From positions 137,231 to 201,230 of the forward strand of contig JAUJYZ010001500.1 of assembly GCA_033675265.1 (NCBI GenBank): a stretch of DNA of 64,000 nt, read 5' to 3'. A program made the translations under genes and the position numbers. This document shows positions 12,640 through 25,780 of this stretch, piece by piece; positions within the stretch are counted from its first letter, which is position 1, and each line of letters starts with the position of its first letter. This DNA is from Actinostola sp. cb2023 (taxonomy: Eukaryota; Cnidaria; Anthozoa; Actiniaria; Actinostolidae). Below the pieces are notes generated by a model. The model did not search any database and was not told the DNA's origin. It saw nothing but the letters and a program-made list of their open reading frames with translations.

Positions 12640-12875
12640 ATGCTAATAATAGTCATATGACGCCATCATGAAAATCGCCTATATATAGGCGATTTTCATG
12701 ATGGCGTCATATATGACTACAACTACCAGAATGCTTTAGGAGTTTTCTTTCTTATTCAGATTTTTATTCCCTCATGAGAATAGTAAGACAATTGGTGCTA
12801 ATTATCTAACAAAAGAAAATCGGCAAAGCATTCTGGTACTTGTAGTCAAATGACATCATCATGAAAATCGCCTAT
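12640..12875. mobile_element. nested palindrome
   Basis: A perfect-looking inner palindrome (12650-12716, CATCATGAAAATCGCCTAT and its complement) abuts a second pair of arms containing ACCAGAATGCTTT and AAAGCATTCTGGT. The outer copy of the CATCATGAAAATCGCC phrase recurs at 12857. Confidence 0.7.
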
Positions 12876-12904
12876 TTTAAAAGAACTATTTTAAAAGAAC
12901 TAAT

Positions 12905-13110
12905 CTTCCAACTGAGGTCCCGTCCACACGTATCCGGATATTTTTGAATCCGCGACTTTTTCGATGCGGATTGGCCTCCCGTCCACACGTATCCGCTGAA
13001 TACGGTCGATGAATCCGCGCGGTAATGACTGGATCCGATACCGTGACGTGCATGACGTATTCAAAAATATACGTATTCGACCGTCCACACGAGGCCGTAT
13101 TCACAGCGTA
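12905..13110. repeat. repeated CGTCCACACG motif region
   Basis: Three occurrences of the phrase CCGTCCACACG followed by variants of TATCCG or AGGCCG, in the same orientation, spaced about 70 and 95 bp. Probably a degraded MITE. No coding content. Confidence 0.4.
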
Positions 13111-13197
13111 TTAAAAAAAATCCACTCTGGAGAGCGTATTCAAAAAGTGACATTGGAGTTACATAGAAGACATTAAAATTAGATTAAGAGTGAATGA

Positions 13198-13667
13198 AGT
13201 GTATATGACACGAATTGGTTCCTTTTGAAAATCGATTACATATGAAGTGAATAGTGGGATGGTTCAGTATTTTGTGATTTGAGCTTCGCATTGGCTAGTT
13301 TCGTGATATGCTAATTCGGTGACGTCAGAGTGGGTTTAATTTATTATACAAAAGCGCCCTTGTGCAAATTAGTGACATTTTTTAATCTGGCAAAACAAAT
13401 TCTACAATTTATATACACGATGTTAATTTTGTTTTTCTATTTCAGAAAAGAGTGCTGCTTGGAAAAATATAAATAAGTTACGGCAAAACCCACTCTGACG
13501 TCACCAAATTAGCATATCACGATTTCAATAAAGTAAAGTATATTTCATCAACATGTATTTCAATCCTTTACTGAACTCGCCAATGTGAAGCTCAAATCAC
13601 AAAATACTGAACCATCCCACTATTCACTTCATATGTAAGAGAAAAAGATTCGTATCATATACACTTT
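13198..13667. mobile_element. foldback element, family shared with 54913-55289
   Basis: Arms begin AGTGTATATGACACGAATT and are mirrored at the right end. Internal phrases GTTCAGTATTTTGTGATT and ATTTATTATACAAAA[A/G]CGCC, and a TGACGTC near the spacer, are shared with the element in MFSD12 intron 7. Confidence 0.75.
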
Positions 13668-16434
13668 AAGGAATTTTAAGAATAAGAAAATAATTTTTCT
13701 TTTGTTGAAAAACTGATCATTCTTTGGCAAGACAAATTAATGCAATTGCCAGTGGGACACTCTCGGTATCTGTCAGTCCGCAGCCGAACTTCTACCCTGG
13801 TCCCAGAGGATTCCAGAGGCACTGACCTACACTCTCGCCCTTACCGTACTTGTGTACAGGTTCTTAAATTTCTCGGGATCACTTTTGCTGTGACTTGAGG
13901 ATCATTTTTGGGGATCATTTTTGGGGATCATTTCTGCGGGGGTACAGAGCTACTAATAACATTAACTTAAGCGTTTGCAAGTTTGCCATGGAATATTTGG
14001 CGACAATCACTCACACTATTTCATTTCATTATAAACAAATAATAATTGTTTATATTCAATTAATTTTTCCCCGGCCCACCCCTACTCCCCTCGGTTCTCG
14101 CATGATCGCGTTGAAGTATGTGTGTTGAGGCCGAACTGGCATTCGCAAACCGAACCCACAATGAACCCAATAATTGCTTAGTGGTCTGTCAAACTCTTCC
14201 TCTCTCATACACAAAATCATTGTGCTAGCGGGCGACGTATTCGCGACAGAAGTATATAATTTAGTGGATTTTTTTTTTTTTAATTTGGTGTTGGAACTTC
14301 GGACATAAACAATCAAATCACTGATTTTCGCCCCATCGATTTCGATGAGCATTGCAATGTAAAGAAAAAAATAACTTTTTCATTCCTTTTTTCATTACAC
14401 ATTTATCCAAGTGAACGGACAAGTTGAAAAGGAAATTTCGTTTACATTAAAGTTTCGAATTCAACAACATTTTCACAAACAAACCCTGCATTCAATGTCG
14501 TTACGCACTTGTGAGTTCACAATTCTTGGTTTGCAATCAATCCCGCCCTTGAGAATCAAGATATAAAACAATAGACACTAATGAGCAATCTTTTGTTGAA
14601 GTTCAACCAAGATGGCTGCCGTGACGTGTATTGCAAACCAGCAATTCATGCTTAATGTTTTCGAAGTTAAGTTCTGAGGAATGCCTGGCCATCCTATCTA
14701 GCTATTACTGTGACATTCTTATAATTAAACGATGCTAAAAGTATTGGTTCAATTACTGAGCAAATACCATAGTTAACTGAGAGGAACTGTCGAGTTGTCA
14801 GCGAGTCGAGTCCATAAACAAACAAACATAAACTTTATTAATGTGTCAGACTTCTAGCGTACCACAAATGGTACACTCATCTGGGACACTTAATTTAAAC
14901 ACAATTTAAACTTCAGTCTGCAACACGAATTAGTGTCAGATATATTGTTATCATCGTATGGTAAGCTGGAACTAGCATTGACAGCTTGGTTTAATATTTA
15001 GGCAAGACTAGAGATGCATTTCCATGTGAGTGCTGGACATTTCAGTCTAAAGTATTTCTATCTTCTAAAGCAGTAGCTAACTATTCCCCTTATTGATGGT
15101 AGACCGCAGCAAAATAAATGAAACCTACCTTGACTGACTTGATTGTTTCATATTCTGTACACCGCATGATGATCAGTAACGTACATAGGCCGCTACCAGA
15201 GACTTCACGCGGTATTCTATGGATTCAATAGACCTCTTTAGCTTCGTATGTAAATTGCCCCGATTTCAAACCATGTGATGTAAACATGATATTCTCTGGA
15301 GAATTGTTCTATTATATTTCTGAAATTTATTCGTTCATATTGAAAGGACTAATTCTGATCTCCAGAGAACACCATGTTTACATCCAAGAGAAAATGAGGG
15401 ACAGAGAGAGAATCTGCCAGTCATGGCCTTGGGATATGTGAATCGTAGTTGGGCTATTTCTAGTACTGACGTAAAAGAAAACTTACTTTCGTTTCGGTTT
15501 GAGTGTCAACGTGGTCATATGTTTTGACTGTTTTGTCGATGAAACCGATTCAAAAATGAAGGAAAATAGTTTTTATTAAGCAGATACTTCGAAAAGGAAA
15601 GAGATATACTCAGATTAAAGTGACTCGCTGGAAGGAAATTGGAATTCTTTCGATGAATTTGAACCCGATACTGAATGCGAAGACGAGAGTTTACCTTTTG
15701 GTCGAGGGTCGAGGGTCGAGGGTACCAAGTCGAGGGTCGAGGGTACCAAGTCGAGGGTCGAGGGTAGCATGTCGAGGGTCCAGAAAATCACGTCGAGGGT
15801 TAATTATATCGAACAGTTAAAAAAGAGTTTTAAAATTCAATGCATTTCCTTTTGAAAATTTGAATTTTATAAACGATCTGTAACTTGTCAGTTGTCACTT
15901 CACTATGGTTTACACGCAAGGTACACTATTCATTCTAGTATTTCAGCGCTATTTTTGTGAAATCTTTCTCCATCATCAACAATCAAAAATTGTTGACTTG
16001 TGCAATGAATAGGAGCACTGACAGAAGAAAATATATTATATAATTTTTAGTTGAAACCAGATCTCGACGTACGATCTCATTTCACGCCAAACAATGGCTG
16101 TCAACTGGTAACGCACAATATAATATATCCATGAAAAAGTACTAACAAAATAGTACGAAATAGCACTAATTAAACAATGGCAAACAAATGATTTCGCTTG
16201 TCAGTTGCCATCTACCACATCAAAATACAGGATCATATTGTAAATATATGTTCGAATCACATGTGCTTACAAAATATAATAGGTACTGAATTAAAATATT
16301 GAGAAAAAGTACTTACCATAGATAATTGAAGGTTATCCTGTTATCGTATGTAAACGTTTTGAAAAGTTATGAGAGATTTTCCACTGGATTAAAATAGATT
16401 GTTTTGCTAACGTGAAATCAATGTCTACTCGCTG
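13668..16434. other. gene-free interval
   Basis: Holds three direct GGATCATTTTTGGG-type repeats (about 13897-13935), a foldback at 15270-15387 (CCAGAGAACACCATG and its mirror), and a short tandem array of GTCGAGGGTACCAA at 15702-15798. No conserved exon, RNA gene or transposon protein was recognised. Confidence 0.5.
15702..15798. repeat. short tandem array of TCGAGGG units
   Basis: Three to four units of about 26 bp built from GTCGAGGGTCGAGGGTACCAA, plus degenerate copies after them. Confidence 0.85.
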
Positions 16435-17497
16435 CACAGGGAGCCCAAGCATAAATTCAGTAAAATAATAAAATTCGAAATAAAGTATTTTTTTCTGCTA
16501 TACACCTTTGTTGTCTGTTAACTTAACCTGCCCGGTAATTTTTTTTCAGAATTTTTTATTTTCTCGGACCAGTAAGGAAAAATGAAAAGGGTGGACACTC
16601 CACTTCGATTATCGATTCGAAATGCCCAAATAGCTCGGGGAAATACGATTTTTTTGCTATAAATACTCAACTTATCGGCTGCAAACTCCCACAACATATA
16701 ATCAGATACCTATTCTTCTATCTCGTACCCATTGAAGAGCGAATTTCAGATTAGTTGGGAAATAAATCGCCAGCGAATTCGAAACTACTTTCAAAACTAA
16801 TACGTACCGAGGCGAATCCGTGCCGTTGGCGCAGCCGGCCCTGGAACCGAGGACAATAAAAGACGCTACGGGGAGGACGAGCGTGGCTGTTGACCTGACA
16901 AACCGATTCCTGCTCGGCTGTCAATATCGTATAAAAAGGCAAGGAAAAGTAAAGGATTTTGAGTATTACATTATAGAACATTTGTAGATTGCTGAAGACT
17001 GCAATTTTGACGAGAGTGGGAAGGTCGGGGAATCGGTTTGTCACAGTCAACATCCTCCCCGTAGCGTCTTTTATTGTCCTCGGTTCCAGGGCCGGCTGCG
17101 CCAACGGCACGGATTCGCCTCGGTACGTATTAGTTTTGAAAGTAGTTTCGAATTCGCTGGCGATTTATTTCCCAACTAATCTGAAATTCGCTCTTCAATG
17201 GGTACGAGATAGAAGAATAGGTATCTGATTATATGTTGTGGGAGTTTGCAGCCGATAAGTTGAGTATTTATAGCAAAAAAAATCGTATTTCCCCGAGCGA
17301 TTTGGGCATTTCGAATCGATAATCGAAGTGGAGTGTCCACCCTTTTCATTTTTCCTTACTGGTCCGAGAAGAAAAAAAATTCTGAAAAAAAAATCATCGG
17401 GCAGGTTAAGTTAACAGACAACAAAGGTGTATAGCGGAAAAAAATACTTTATTTCGAATTTTATTCTTTTACTGAATTTATGCTTGGGCTCCCTGTG
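16435..17497. mobile_element. long-armed TIR element with 7-bp target duplication (CACAGGGAGCCC family), 1063 bp
   Basis: Termini are CACAGGGAGCCC and GGGCTCCCTGTG. The direct repeat CTCGCTG flanks it on both sides (16428-16434 and 17498-17504). Arms of about 475 bp are nearly identical and face each other around a spacer of about 115 bp (16912-17026). No transposase is encoded. A 280-bp deletion derivative of the same family sits at 18962-19241, and its target duplication is also 7 bp. Superfamily not assigned: 7 bp is unusual (hAT makes 8, MULE 9-10, Tc1/mariner 2). Confidence 0.9.
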
Positions 17498-17690
17498 CTC
17501 GCTGCAAGAAGAACTCGTAGAAGAACGGTCATCAGAAGATGTATAGTATTTCCCATTTCACAATCGGTCATAATTTTGCGAGCTCAGGTTTCAATTTCAA
17601 GCCATTGAAATCTACTATTTTAAAAAAAACTGAAGGGACTCGAACAAGAATCATTAAAAAAAAAAATTTCTCCTACCTTTATTAGTAACA

Positions 17691-19524
17691 TGACGAACTT
17701 TATGTGATCTGAATTTGTGGCACCCTGCTGATGTTCGTCGGAGGATGAACCGACCAACATCAGCATGTGGTCTTGCTAAGCTAGTGTGAACCATGTCAAA
17801 CGATATCAACAAAGTAATATCAGTAGGACTAGTAGGCTGTGTATTAGATATTATGCAGCAGCTCCGAGTTACCATTCGATCGTCATGGAGGATATCACCG
17901 AAGAACATACAAAACGGGAACGGGGTATAAGCGACGTAGTTATACAGAAACCATCGACGGCTATTCGAGATGTGTCGGCAGATGCCTGTTTATATACGAG
18001 CAGTTTCGCGACCTAATGATACAAACTAGGATGCAATTGACCAAACGTTACCAGATAAGTATTGCTTTAAGATGTGCTTTTACTGCCATTCTGATCACTT
18101 TTATCAAAGTAGTGTAATTATAGATCGATAATACATCTTTCACTATAGCTTCTGGTCGTCAAAGAGCTAAAATATTACAATATTTTGACCACGCTACAAA
18201 GTGGCGCCAAACAGAGTTTCATCATGCACATTTCAGAAAAACATGCGTGTACCGTGTAATAATACATAAAACTAGCATCTAAAACTTATCTCTCATATTT
18301 GTGCCGCTCATGAGCACACATGATGAGCTTGATTCGAGTTCTATGATTCTATATGACGTTCCCGCGTAATATTTATATACGAATGGCGTGACCACAACAA
18401 ACTAGCGTATAGCGGTATCATTCGCGGAATATCTCATAATGAAATAAACTCAGACTGAATATATTAGCGTTTGCGTTGCTTTCGCTTCCAGGGATATATG
18501 TATAACCCCGTTAACTCAAAGCCATTTAATTTGGCCTTCTTCTTGAACGACGTCTACATGTAACGCAATTAAATTCAGTGATATTTGCTGTAATCCTGTG
18601 AGAGGCTACATTTTCATTTCCAATCCCATAACATTTAACAATATTGACTGCCTTGAAACAGCAGAGTTGCTTGGCTGAAAGGTTGTAACTCTGTGAGAGA
18701 TTTCTCCTGGTGTTTCATTGGGCGGCAATTAACAATATTCTCGATACTCGAATACCAGCTTTAAAACAAAACACAACTAGCCAGCCACTAACATTTAACA
18801 AAATTGACTGCCTTGAAACAGCAGAGTTGCTTGGCTGAAAGGTTGTAACTCTGTGAGAGATACCGTTTACTATATTTCTCCCGGTGTTTCATTGGGCGGC
18901 AATTAACAGTAACAAATTAGACCAAGTTGTAAATATTACTGCTACGGTTCACCCGTATAACCACAGGGAGCCCAAGCATAAATTCAGTAAAAGAATAAAA
19001 TTCGAAATAAAGTATTTTTTTCTGCTATACACCTTTGTTGTCTGTTAACTTAACCTGCCCGGTGATTTTTTTTCAGAATTTTTTATTTTCTCGGACCAGT
19101 AAGGAAAAAAAAAAAAAAAAAAATTCTGAAAAAAAAATCACCGGGCAGGTTAAGTTAACAGACAACAAAGGTGTATAGCGGAAAAAAATACTTTATTTCG
19201 AATTTTATTCTTTTACTGAATTTATGTTTGGGCTCCCTGTGGTATAACGATCGAGTTTACAAAATCACAATTATAATCAGATCAAGTTGTAAATATTTTT
19301 ACATATTCAGTTACCCGTACGTACACTGTATACTCGTAAGTTAAACATATTTCAGTAGTGTTGCCGCTTGAAAACATCAGATTGATTTTATTCCCTGAAC
19401 CGGCAGCTAAAAATAAATAATACATCCTTGTAATACTATCTGTATAATATATATCCTGCTGATATACGGACACCTTTCATGCTGTGCTCATGCTGTGCGA
19501 TTCAAAGCACTATAAAGTTCGTCA
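17691..19524. mobile_element. TIR element of the TGACGAACTTTA family, copy 1 (carries a nested insertion)
   Basis: Begins TGACGAACTTTATGTG and ends with the complement (TAAAGTTCGTCA). The inverted ends are about 25 bp and imperfect. Non-autonomous: no transposase seen. Inside are two direct copies of a segment containing ACTGCCTTGAAACAGCAGAG (about 18630 and 18790) and the nested 280-bp element. It aligns along its length with 22127-24443. No clear target duplication was found. Confidence 0.85.
18962..19241. mobile_element. 280-bp MITE of the CACAGGGAGCCC family with 7-bp target duplication
   Basis: Same termini and outer arms as the 1063-bp element at 16435 but with the centre deleted, leaving a short A-rich spacer near 19108. 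GTATAAC is duplicated at 18955-18961 and 19242-19248. The paralogous element copy has a single GTATAAC at 24139-24145 with no insertion, so the duplication is directly shown. Confidence 0.95.
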
Positions 19525-22126
19525 TGAAAAGAGTTTTCGAGAAATTTTAATTAGTTTCTAATAAAGTGTCAAACTAAAACAAACTTTAATTATCCTTGTT
19601 TTTTTCAACTGTATGTATACATTTTCTTTGTACAAGGTTCCGGGACAAGGTGCATGTCATTACGCGACTGACTCTGACATTTCCCGATAGCGTGTTTGAC
19701 GCCCGCCATGTGGAGAAAATGACGACTGGAATACATCCTTGTATAGTAATCTAGTTTTATCAGAATTTTAGCAGTAGTTTGGTATATTTATAGTTGATAA
19801 CCATTATTTCAACACGAGAATGGGCTTGAAGCTTGTGGGATCGTGCATATTATTAATTATAAGTAAATATAAATAATAATAATAATAATAATTTCATAAT
19901 AATAATAATAATAATTTTATAATAATAATAGTAATAAAAATAGTAATAATACTAGTAATAATAATATTAATAAGGTTGCAATAAGGTTGACATGATAAAT
20001 TTTTAGAAAACACTTACCTCCCTTGAATCGATGCAAAATACGAGGAAAATACGAAATGACAAGACTCGGCCAACAGGCCAAACAGGGTACTTGAGCAAAT
20101 CTAATGCATGCATAATCTAATCCCATTGCCTTATGGGGGAAATTTAAAACCACAGCAAACCCATTTCAATTCACTCGCATGAATTCATTTTCTATCAGAA
20201 ACTACTAGTTATAGTAGTAATTAACATATTTCCGAATGAGAACAGATATCGATATGGATTAATGATAAAACATTGCCGCAGTAAATTATTAAAAAAAAAA
20301 TATATATATATATATATGGGAGGTTTTATGGAATCTTCTTCTGACGTCAAAATCTATCACGAGTGGCCGTCAAACCGTCATTTTACTTGCTCAAAACTTC
20401 AATTTTAGATCGGTGAAGTCTAAATATCTGTCAAATATAAGTTACTTATAAACAAACAAACAAATGTCATCTAGTTGCTTGAAGAAAAACTAACAGACTT
20501 TGAAAGTTAGGCTCGAACATTTTGTAGATCTTGACGGCCACTACGTCAAAACCTCCCATAGTAAAACTTTTGTTCATGTAGTTCAGTATTACATACATAA
20601 CAATAATTATATCAGGCTCATAAGACCTCATAAACCTCTCAAATGTAATTACAATATTAGCACGTGTCGGAAAAAGGCGATACGACCAATCAGCTTCCCA
20701 TATAGTTATTTTCACACATGAAAATATGTATCAATCATCATCGGGATTTGTAATATCCAGCCAATCAGAACGAAATAAAAAAAAACACTTGATTGGCTTT
20801 CCGGCCGTACGTCCAATCAGATTGGAGAACTACGATGAAAATCCACAGTCGTACGGAGAAATACGTCCCACCGAACTGCGTCGGCTTTTCTGGAAATATG
20901 AGGCTGCTTCAAAGTTTTCCTTAAACGAAAAAATATACCAGAAAAGTAGAGGAAATTCCTCCTGGTGAACTAAACGCGCAATATAAATATTAAATATTAA
21001 ACGAAATCCTAAGTCATTTAATTTTTTTTTTTCCATTTTATTATTGCTGCAGTGTGTGTACAAAATACGAACCGACAAATTAAAAACAAGGCCAGGTAAT
21101 AGTTCAGAGCACTTTAATGGTTTCCAAATTTTCGCACGCGTTTGGCCGCAATAACGAGGCATCGTTTTATAATCTCAGTAAGCATGAAATAAAAACCTTA
21201 GACCATGGAAAGTACGTGCATGAAAATCGTATGGGTGCACTTTCCATGGAGTAATATCTATATATAGCTAATTGCATAATCGTTGTCGGGTTGAAAATCA
21301 TAAATCATAGAAGCTGAGACCGCAAGGATGGATGGGAAATCAGTTCATGACCCGCATTACATACAGATATATTCAATGTTCTGGTAGTTTTGAAATTATA
21401 TTTGCTATTTAACTAAGGCCTACAAGTCTGGATAAAAAGGTCGATCATTTGACAGTGTTATTTGAGAGTTTTAATTTCCCAGAATTCCTTGTGGTCATAG
21501 CTTTCATGATTTTCAACCCGACAACGATTATGCAATTAGCTATATACAATTGATTGCAGAATTGAAGAGACAAATGTCTAATGAGATTCACTGAAGATAT
21601 CTGATCTAATGAGATGCAAAATGTATATAAAACGTGACATGTCAAAAAGGTATGCGCGCGTCATTTTTTGCCGATGGGTTTCCTGCGGCAGAGAGCGCGC
21701 GCAATACGTTTCATTTTGGGCTCTCTGTAATGCAGTATTGAAAAAACACTTGCTGTCTTACGGGACGCGTGCAGGGTGCCCAGCTTAATAAGTATAAGTA
21801 GCATCAGAAAACATGATTGGGCTGCTGGCTTGATGCGATACCAATGATTTTTCAGTTGAAATGTTAGAAGAAAATAAGTGATCATTATAATGAGATGTAA
21901 AACGAAAAAGTATGGAAAATAAATGATATATACGGCGCATGATTATTATTGTATTGCCGGCCTACATTAATATTTTTCTTTTCTAAATTGTATTTTATTT
22001 TAAATTGTGTAACTTTTATAGATCGGTGAATGTACACACTGGAAGTATGGCAACACATAAATGTATTGTTATGACTGATACTATTTTTTTCATTTAATTG
22101 GATGATCAATTGTTCGATATAATAAA
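19525..22126. other. gene-free interval between two element copies
   Basis: Contains a TAA-rich microsatellite (19875-19975), a foldback at 20317-20562 (GGGAGGTTTT and mirror, GACGGCCACT in the arms), a small palindrome with CCATGGAAAGT ends (21203-21253) and the MITE at 21259-21546. No conserved protein was seen. Confidence 0.5.
21259..21546. mobile_element. MITE, TATATAGCTAATTGCAT family, copy 1
   Basis: About 288 bp. Ends contain TAGCTAATTGCATAATCG and GTCGGGTTGAAAATCAT, mirrored at the right end. A second copy lies at 41037-41322. The TA-rich ends fit a TA target duplication. Confidence 0.75.
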
Positions 22127-24443
22127 TGACGAACTTTATGTGATCTGAATTTGTGGCACCCTGCTGATGTTCGTCGGATGAACCGACCAACATCAGCATG
22201 TGGTCTTGTTAAGCTAGTGTGAACCATGTCAAACGATACCAACAAAGTAATATCAGTAGGACTAGTAGGCTGTGTATTAGATATTCTGCAGCAGCTCCGA
22301 GTTACCATTCGATCGTCATGAAGGATATCACCGAAGAACATACAAAACGGGAACGGGGTATAAGCGACGTAGTTATACAGAAACCATCGACGGCTATTCG
22401 AGATGTGTCGGCAGATGCCTGTTTATATACGAGCAGTTTCGCGACCTAATGATACAAACTCGGATGCAATTGACCAAACGTTACCAGATAAGTATTGCTT
22501 TAAGATGTGCTTTTACTGCCATTCTGATCACTTTTATCAAAGTAGTGTAATTATAGATCGATAATACATCTTTCACTATAGCTTCTGGTCGTCAAAGAGC
22601 TAAAATATTACAATATTTTGACCACGCTACAAAGTGGCGCCAAACAGAGTTTCATCATGCACATTTCAGAAAAACGTAACATGCGTGTACCGTGTAATAA
22701 TACATAAAACTAGCATCTAAAACTTATCTCTCATATTTGTGCCGCTCATGAGCACACCATGCTCGAGGATCCAGCGGTTTTTGTCCGCGCTCCGAAGTCA
22801 CCGGCCGAAACAACCCGCTGGATAAATTACCTGCTATTACGAGTTATGTGGCGTGATACGAATCTTGATTTTGATTGGCCCTCTTTTTGAGGGTAAAAAA
22901 GAGGGCCAATCAAAACTCGACCATAATTTTCAAAGATAGCGTCCATGTTGACGGATGTTTTAAAGAAATGCATTTGCGTGATGCGATCGATCACGTACTC
23001 TAGTTTTTCCCCGGGATCGATTTCCTAAAGCCAGAACAGTTCATGGACCTTCATGGTTCTCGAAGCGTTTAATTATCGTTAAAAAAAAAAGGATGATATG
23101 TATTTGCACAGCTACCGACAGGATATGGCAAAAGCTTGATATTTTTGCTAGTGATATCCGATCCTTAGCGCTGGTAAATGTGTTGTTTGAATTGGGAGGC
23201 CAGAAACGATTTGAAGCTACAAGTACCGCCAAAGTACTGAAAGAATACGCACCACGAGTACGGAATACAGAGTTTTCAGCGTATATATCATTATGAACAA
23301 TCTGGACTTCAGTTATCACTTCATTTTTGACATTTCTTTAGGGTCTGAAATGCGAGCTATACTAATTCCGCTTGAGAGCGTATCACGCCCCAGAACTCGT
23401 ACTAGTAGGTAATTTATCCAGCGGGTTGTTTCGGCCGGTGACTTCGGAGCGCGGACAAAAACCGCTGGATCCTCGAGCATGATGAGCACACATGATGAGC
23501 TTGATTCGAGTTCTATGATTCTATATGTTCCCGCGTAATATTTATATGCGAATGGCGTGACCACAACATACATTGTATATAGTAGTTTTAGCGTATAGCG
23601 GTATCATTCGCGGAATATCTCATAATGAAATAAGCTCAGACTGAATATATTAGCGTTTGCGTTGCTTTCGCTTCCAGGGATATATGTATAACCCCGTTAA
23701 CTCAAAGCCATTTAATTTGGCCTTCTTCTTGAACGACGCGGTCTACATGTAACGCAATTAAATTCAGTGATATTTGCTGTAATCCTGTGAGAGGCTACAT
23801 TTTCATTTCCAATCCCATAACATTTAACAATATTGACTGCCTTGAAACAGCAGAGTTGCTTGGCTGAAAGGTTGTAACTCTGTGAGAGATTTCTCCTGGT
23901 GTTTCATTGGGCGGCAATTAACAATATTCTCGATACTCGAATACCAGCTTTGAATAAAACTAGCCGGTCCACTAACATTTAACAAAATTGACTGCCTTGA
24001 AACAGCAGAGTTGCTTGGCTGAAAGGTTGTAACTCTGTGAGAGATACAGTTTACTATATTTCTCCCGGTGTTTCATTGGGCGGCAATTAACAGTAACAAG
24101 TTAGACCAAGTTGTAAATATTACTGCTATAGTTCGCCGGTATAACGATCGAGTTTACAAAATCACAATTATAATGAGATCAAGTTGTAAATATTTTTACA
24201 TATTCAGTTACCCGTACGTACACTGTATACTCGTAAGTTAAAAATATTTCAGTAGTGTTGCCGCTTGAAAACATCAGATTGATTTTATTCCCTGAACCGG
24301 CAGCTAAAAATAAATAGTACATCCTTGTAATACTATCTGTATAATATATATCCTGCTGATATACGGACACCTTTCATGCTGTGCTCATGCTGTGCTCATG
24401 CTGTGCTCATGCTGTGCGATTCAAAGCACTGTAAAGTTCGTCA
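22127..24443. mobile_element. TIR element of the TGACGAACTTTA family, copy 2 (carries a nested 724-bp element)
   Basis: Starts TGACGAACTTTATGTG and ends AAAGTTCGTCA. Aligns with copy 1 except that it lacks the 280-bp MITE and contains the 724-bp insertion at 22758. Near its right end the 11-bp phrase TGTGCTCATGC is expanded to four copies, against two in copy 1. Confidence 0.85.
22758..23481. mobile_element. MULE-like non-autonomous element with 10-bp target duplication
   Basis: TIRs of about 105 bp start CATGCTCGAGGATCCAGCGG and end with the complement. ATGAGCACAC is duplicated on both sides (22748-22757 and 23482-23491) and occurs once at the matching position of element copy 1 (about 18310), which is the empty site. 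A 10-bp duplication with long TIRs fits the Mutator-like group. The inside holds a hairpin of AAGAGGGCCAATCAAAA near 22880 and no recognisable transposase. Confidence 0.85.
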
Positions 24444-24632
24444 TATTGAAGTCTCGATTAAAATATCCTAATGTCCGCGGGCGCTTGGTCCAGACGCGCA
24501 CTGGAGGTTACTATGGCAACATGTCCTTAATGACGACATTACTTAGGCAACCCCAATCTGTTCCAAATAATAAAATGCTAGGCAGAAATAATAGAAATAA
24601 TATGTATAAGGTAAACATATATTTACTCTATA

Positions 24633-24633
24633 T

Positions 24634-24720
<87 letters not shown>
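24633..24720. repeat. (CCTG)n microsatellite
   Basis: About 22 CCTG/TGCC units followed directly by a short TA run. Confidence 0.97.
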
Positions 24721-25169
24721 TATATATATATATATACGTAGTTCTAAGAAGACAAGGAACACAGTAGCGACTTAAAATTTCATGTTTTCACAATCATCGG
24801 GCTACATTAAGTGATCTTGACTTTGCGCACTACATATCTAAGTTACAGAATTCCCTAAGGGAGATGTAGCTGATACTTCATTTATAATTGATATTAGACA
24901 TTGTGTAATAGGAGGAACTTATTTCTATGACGGCATTTTGAAATTAGTTCGGTCCTTTTGTTCAGTAGGTATTTTGGTTCTGCTCTAACAATGGTCACTT
25001 TTTCAGATAGACAAAGGTATATAAATATATGTATATAAATATATCAGAACTACAAATAGAATTATAATAACTTCCAATATTGTGCTCGCCCTTCGGTCTC
25101 ACCAAGTATTGAAGTATCGACTTATCTATCCAGCCATATTGGATTCGAATGAATCCTTGCAGAAAGTAA

Positions 25170-25739
25170 TAGAGAGCTTTAGATTTGACGACGAGTACGA
25201 GTTCGCCGTTACGATTAATTAGTGCGCATGCGTAAAACCGTGACATTGTTACGCCAGTTTGAAAATCTCGTTGACGACGAGATATATTGCAAAACTCGTT
25301 GTCTAGAGTACGAGTTTTGAGTGAGACATTTTGACTAAATATCGGTCTTTTAAATCTAGAACACTCAATAACATCTTCTTTAATGATTGTTATAGTTTTA
25401 CATACAGCAATATGCAGAAATTCTGATCCTTTTGACTAAAATACATATATATCAAAGACCTACTTAAAATTATGGGATGGCTACGCTGATATTTTTTTCA
25501 TAAAGCCTCGCTGGCAGACAACTAGAAAAAAATATCAGCGTAGCCATCCCATTATTTTAAGTAGGTTTTTGATATATATATGTATTTTAGTCAAAAGGAT
25601 CATAATTTCTGCATATTGCTGTATTTTGTATATTACTGATATATATATATATATTTTTTCTTTTTGATTTTTTGTTAGGGCCACAAGTTTATTAGTTTAC
25701 TTCTATACTGTCACGTGTCACCCTCTTTAAATAAAGTCT

Positions 25740-25780
<41 letters not shown>

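Noticed and set aside
20726..20968. 80-codon ORF with a protein-like segment (YDENPQSYGEIRPTELRR)
   Set aside because: No family recognised, no splice sites that join it to anything, no neighbouring exons; too weak to call.
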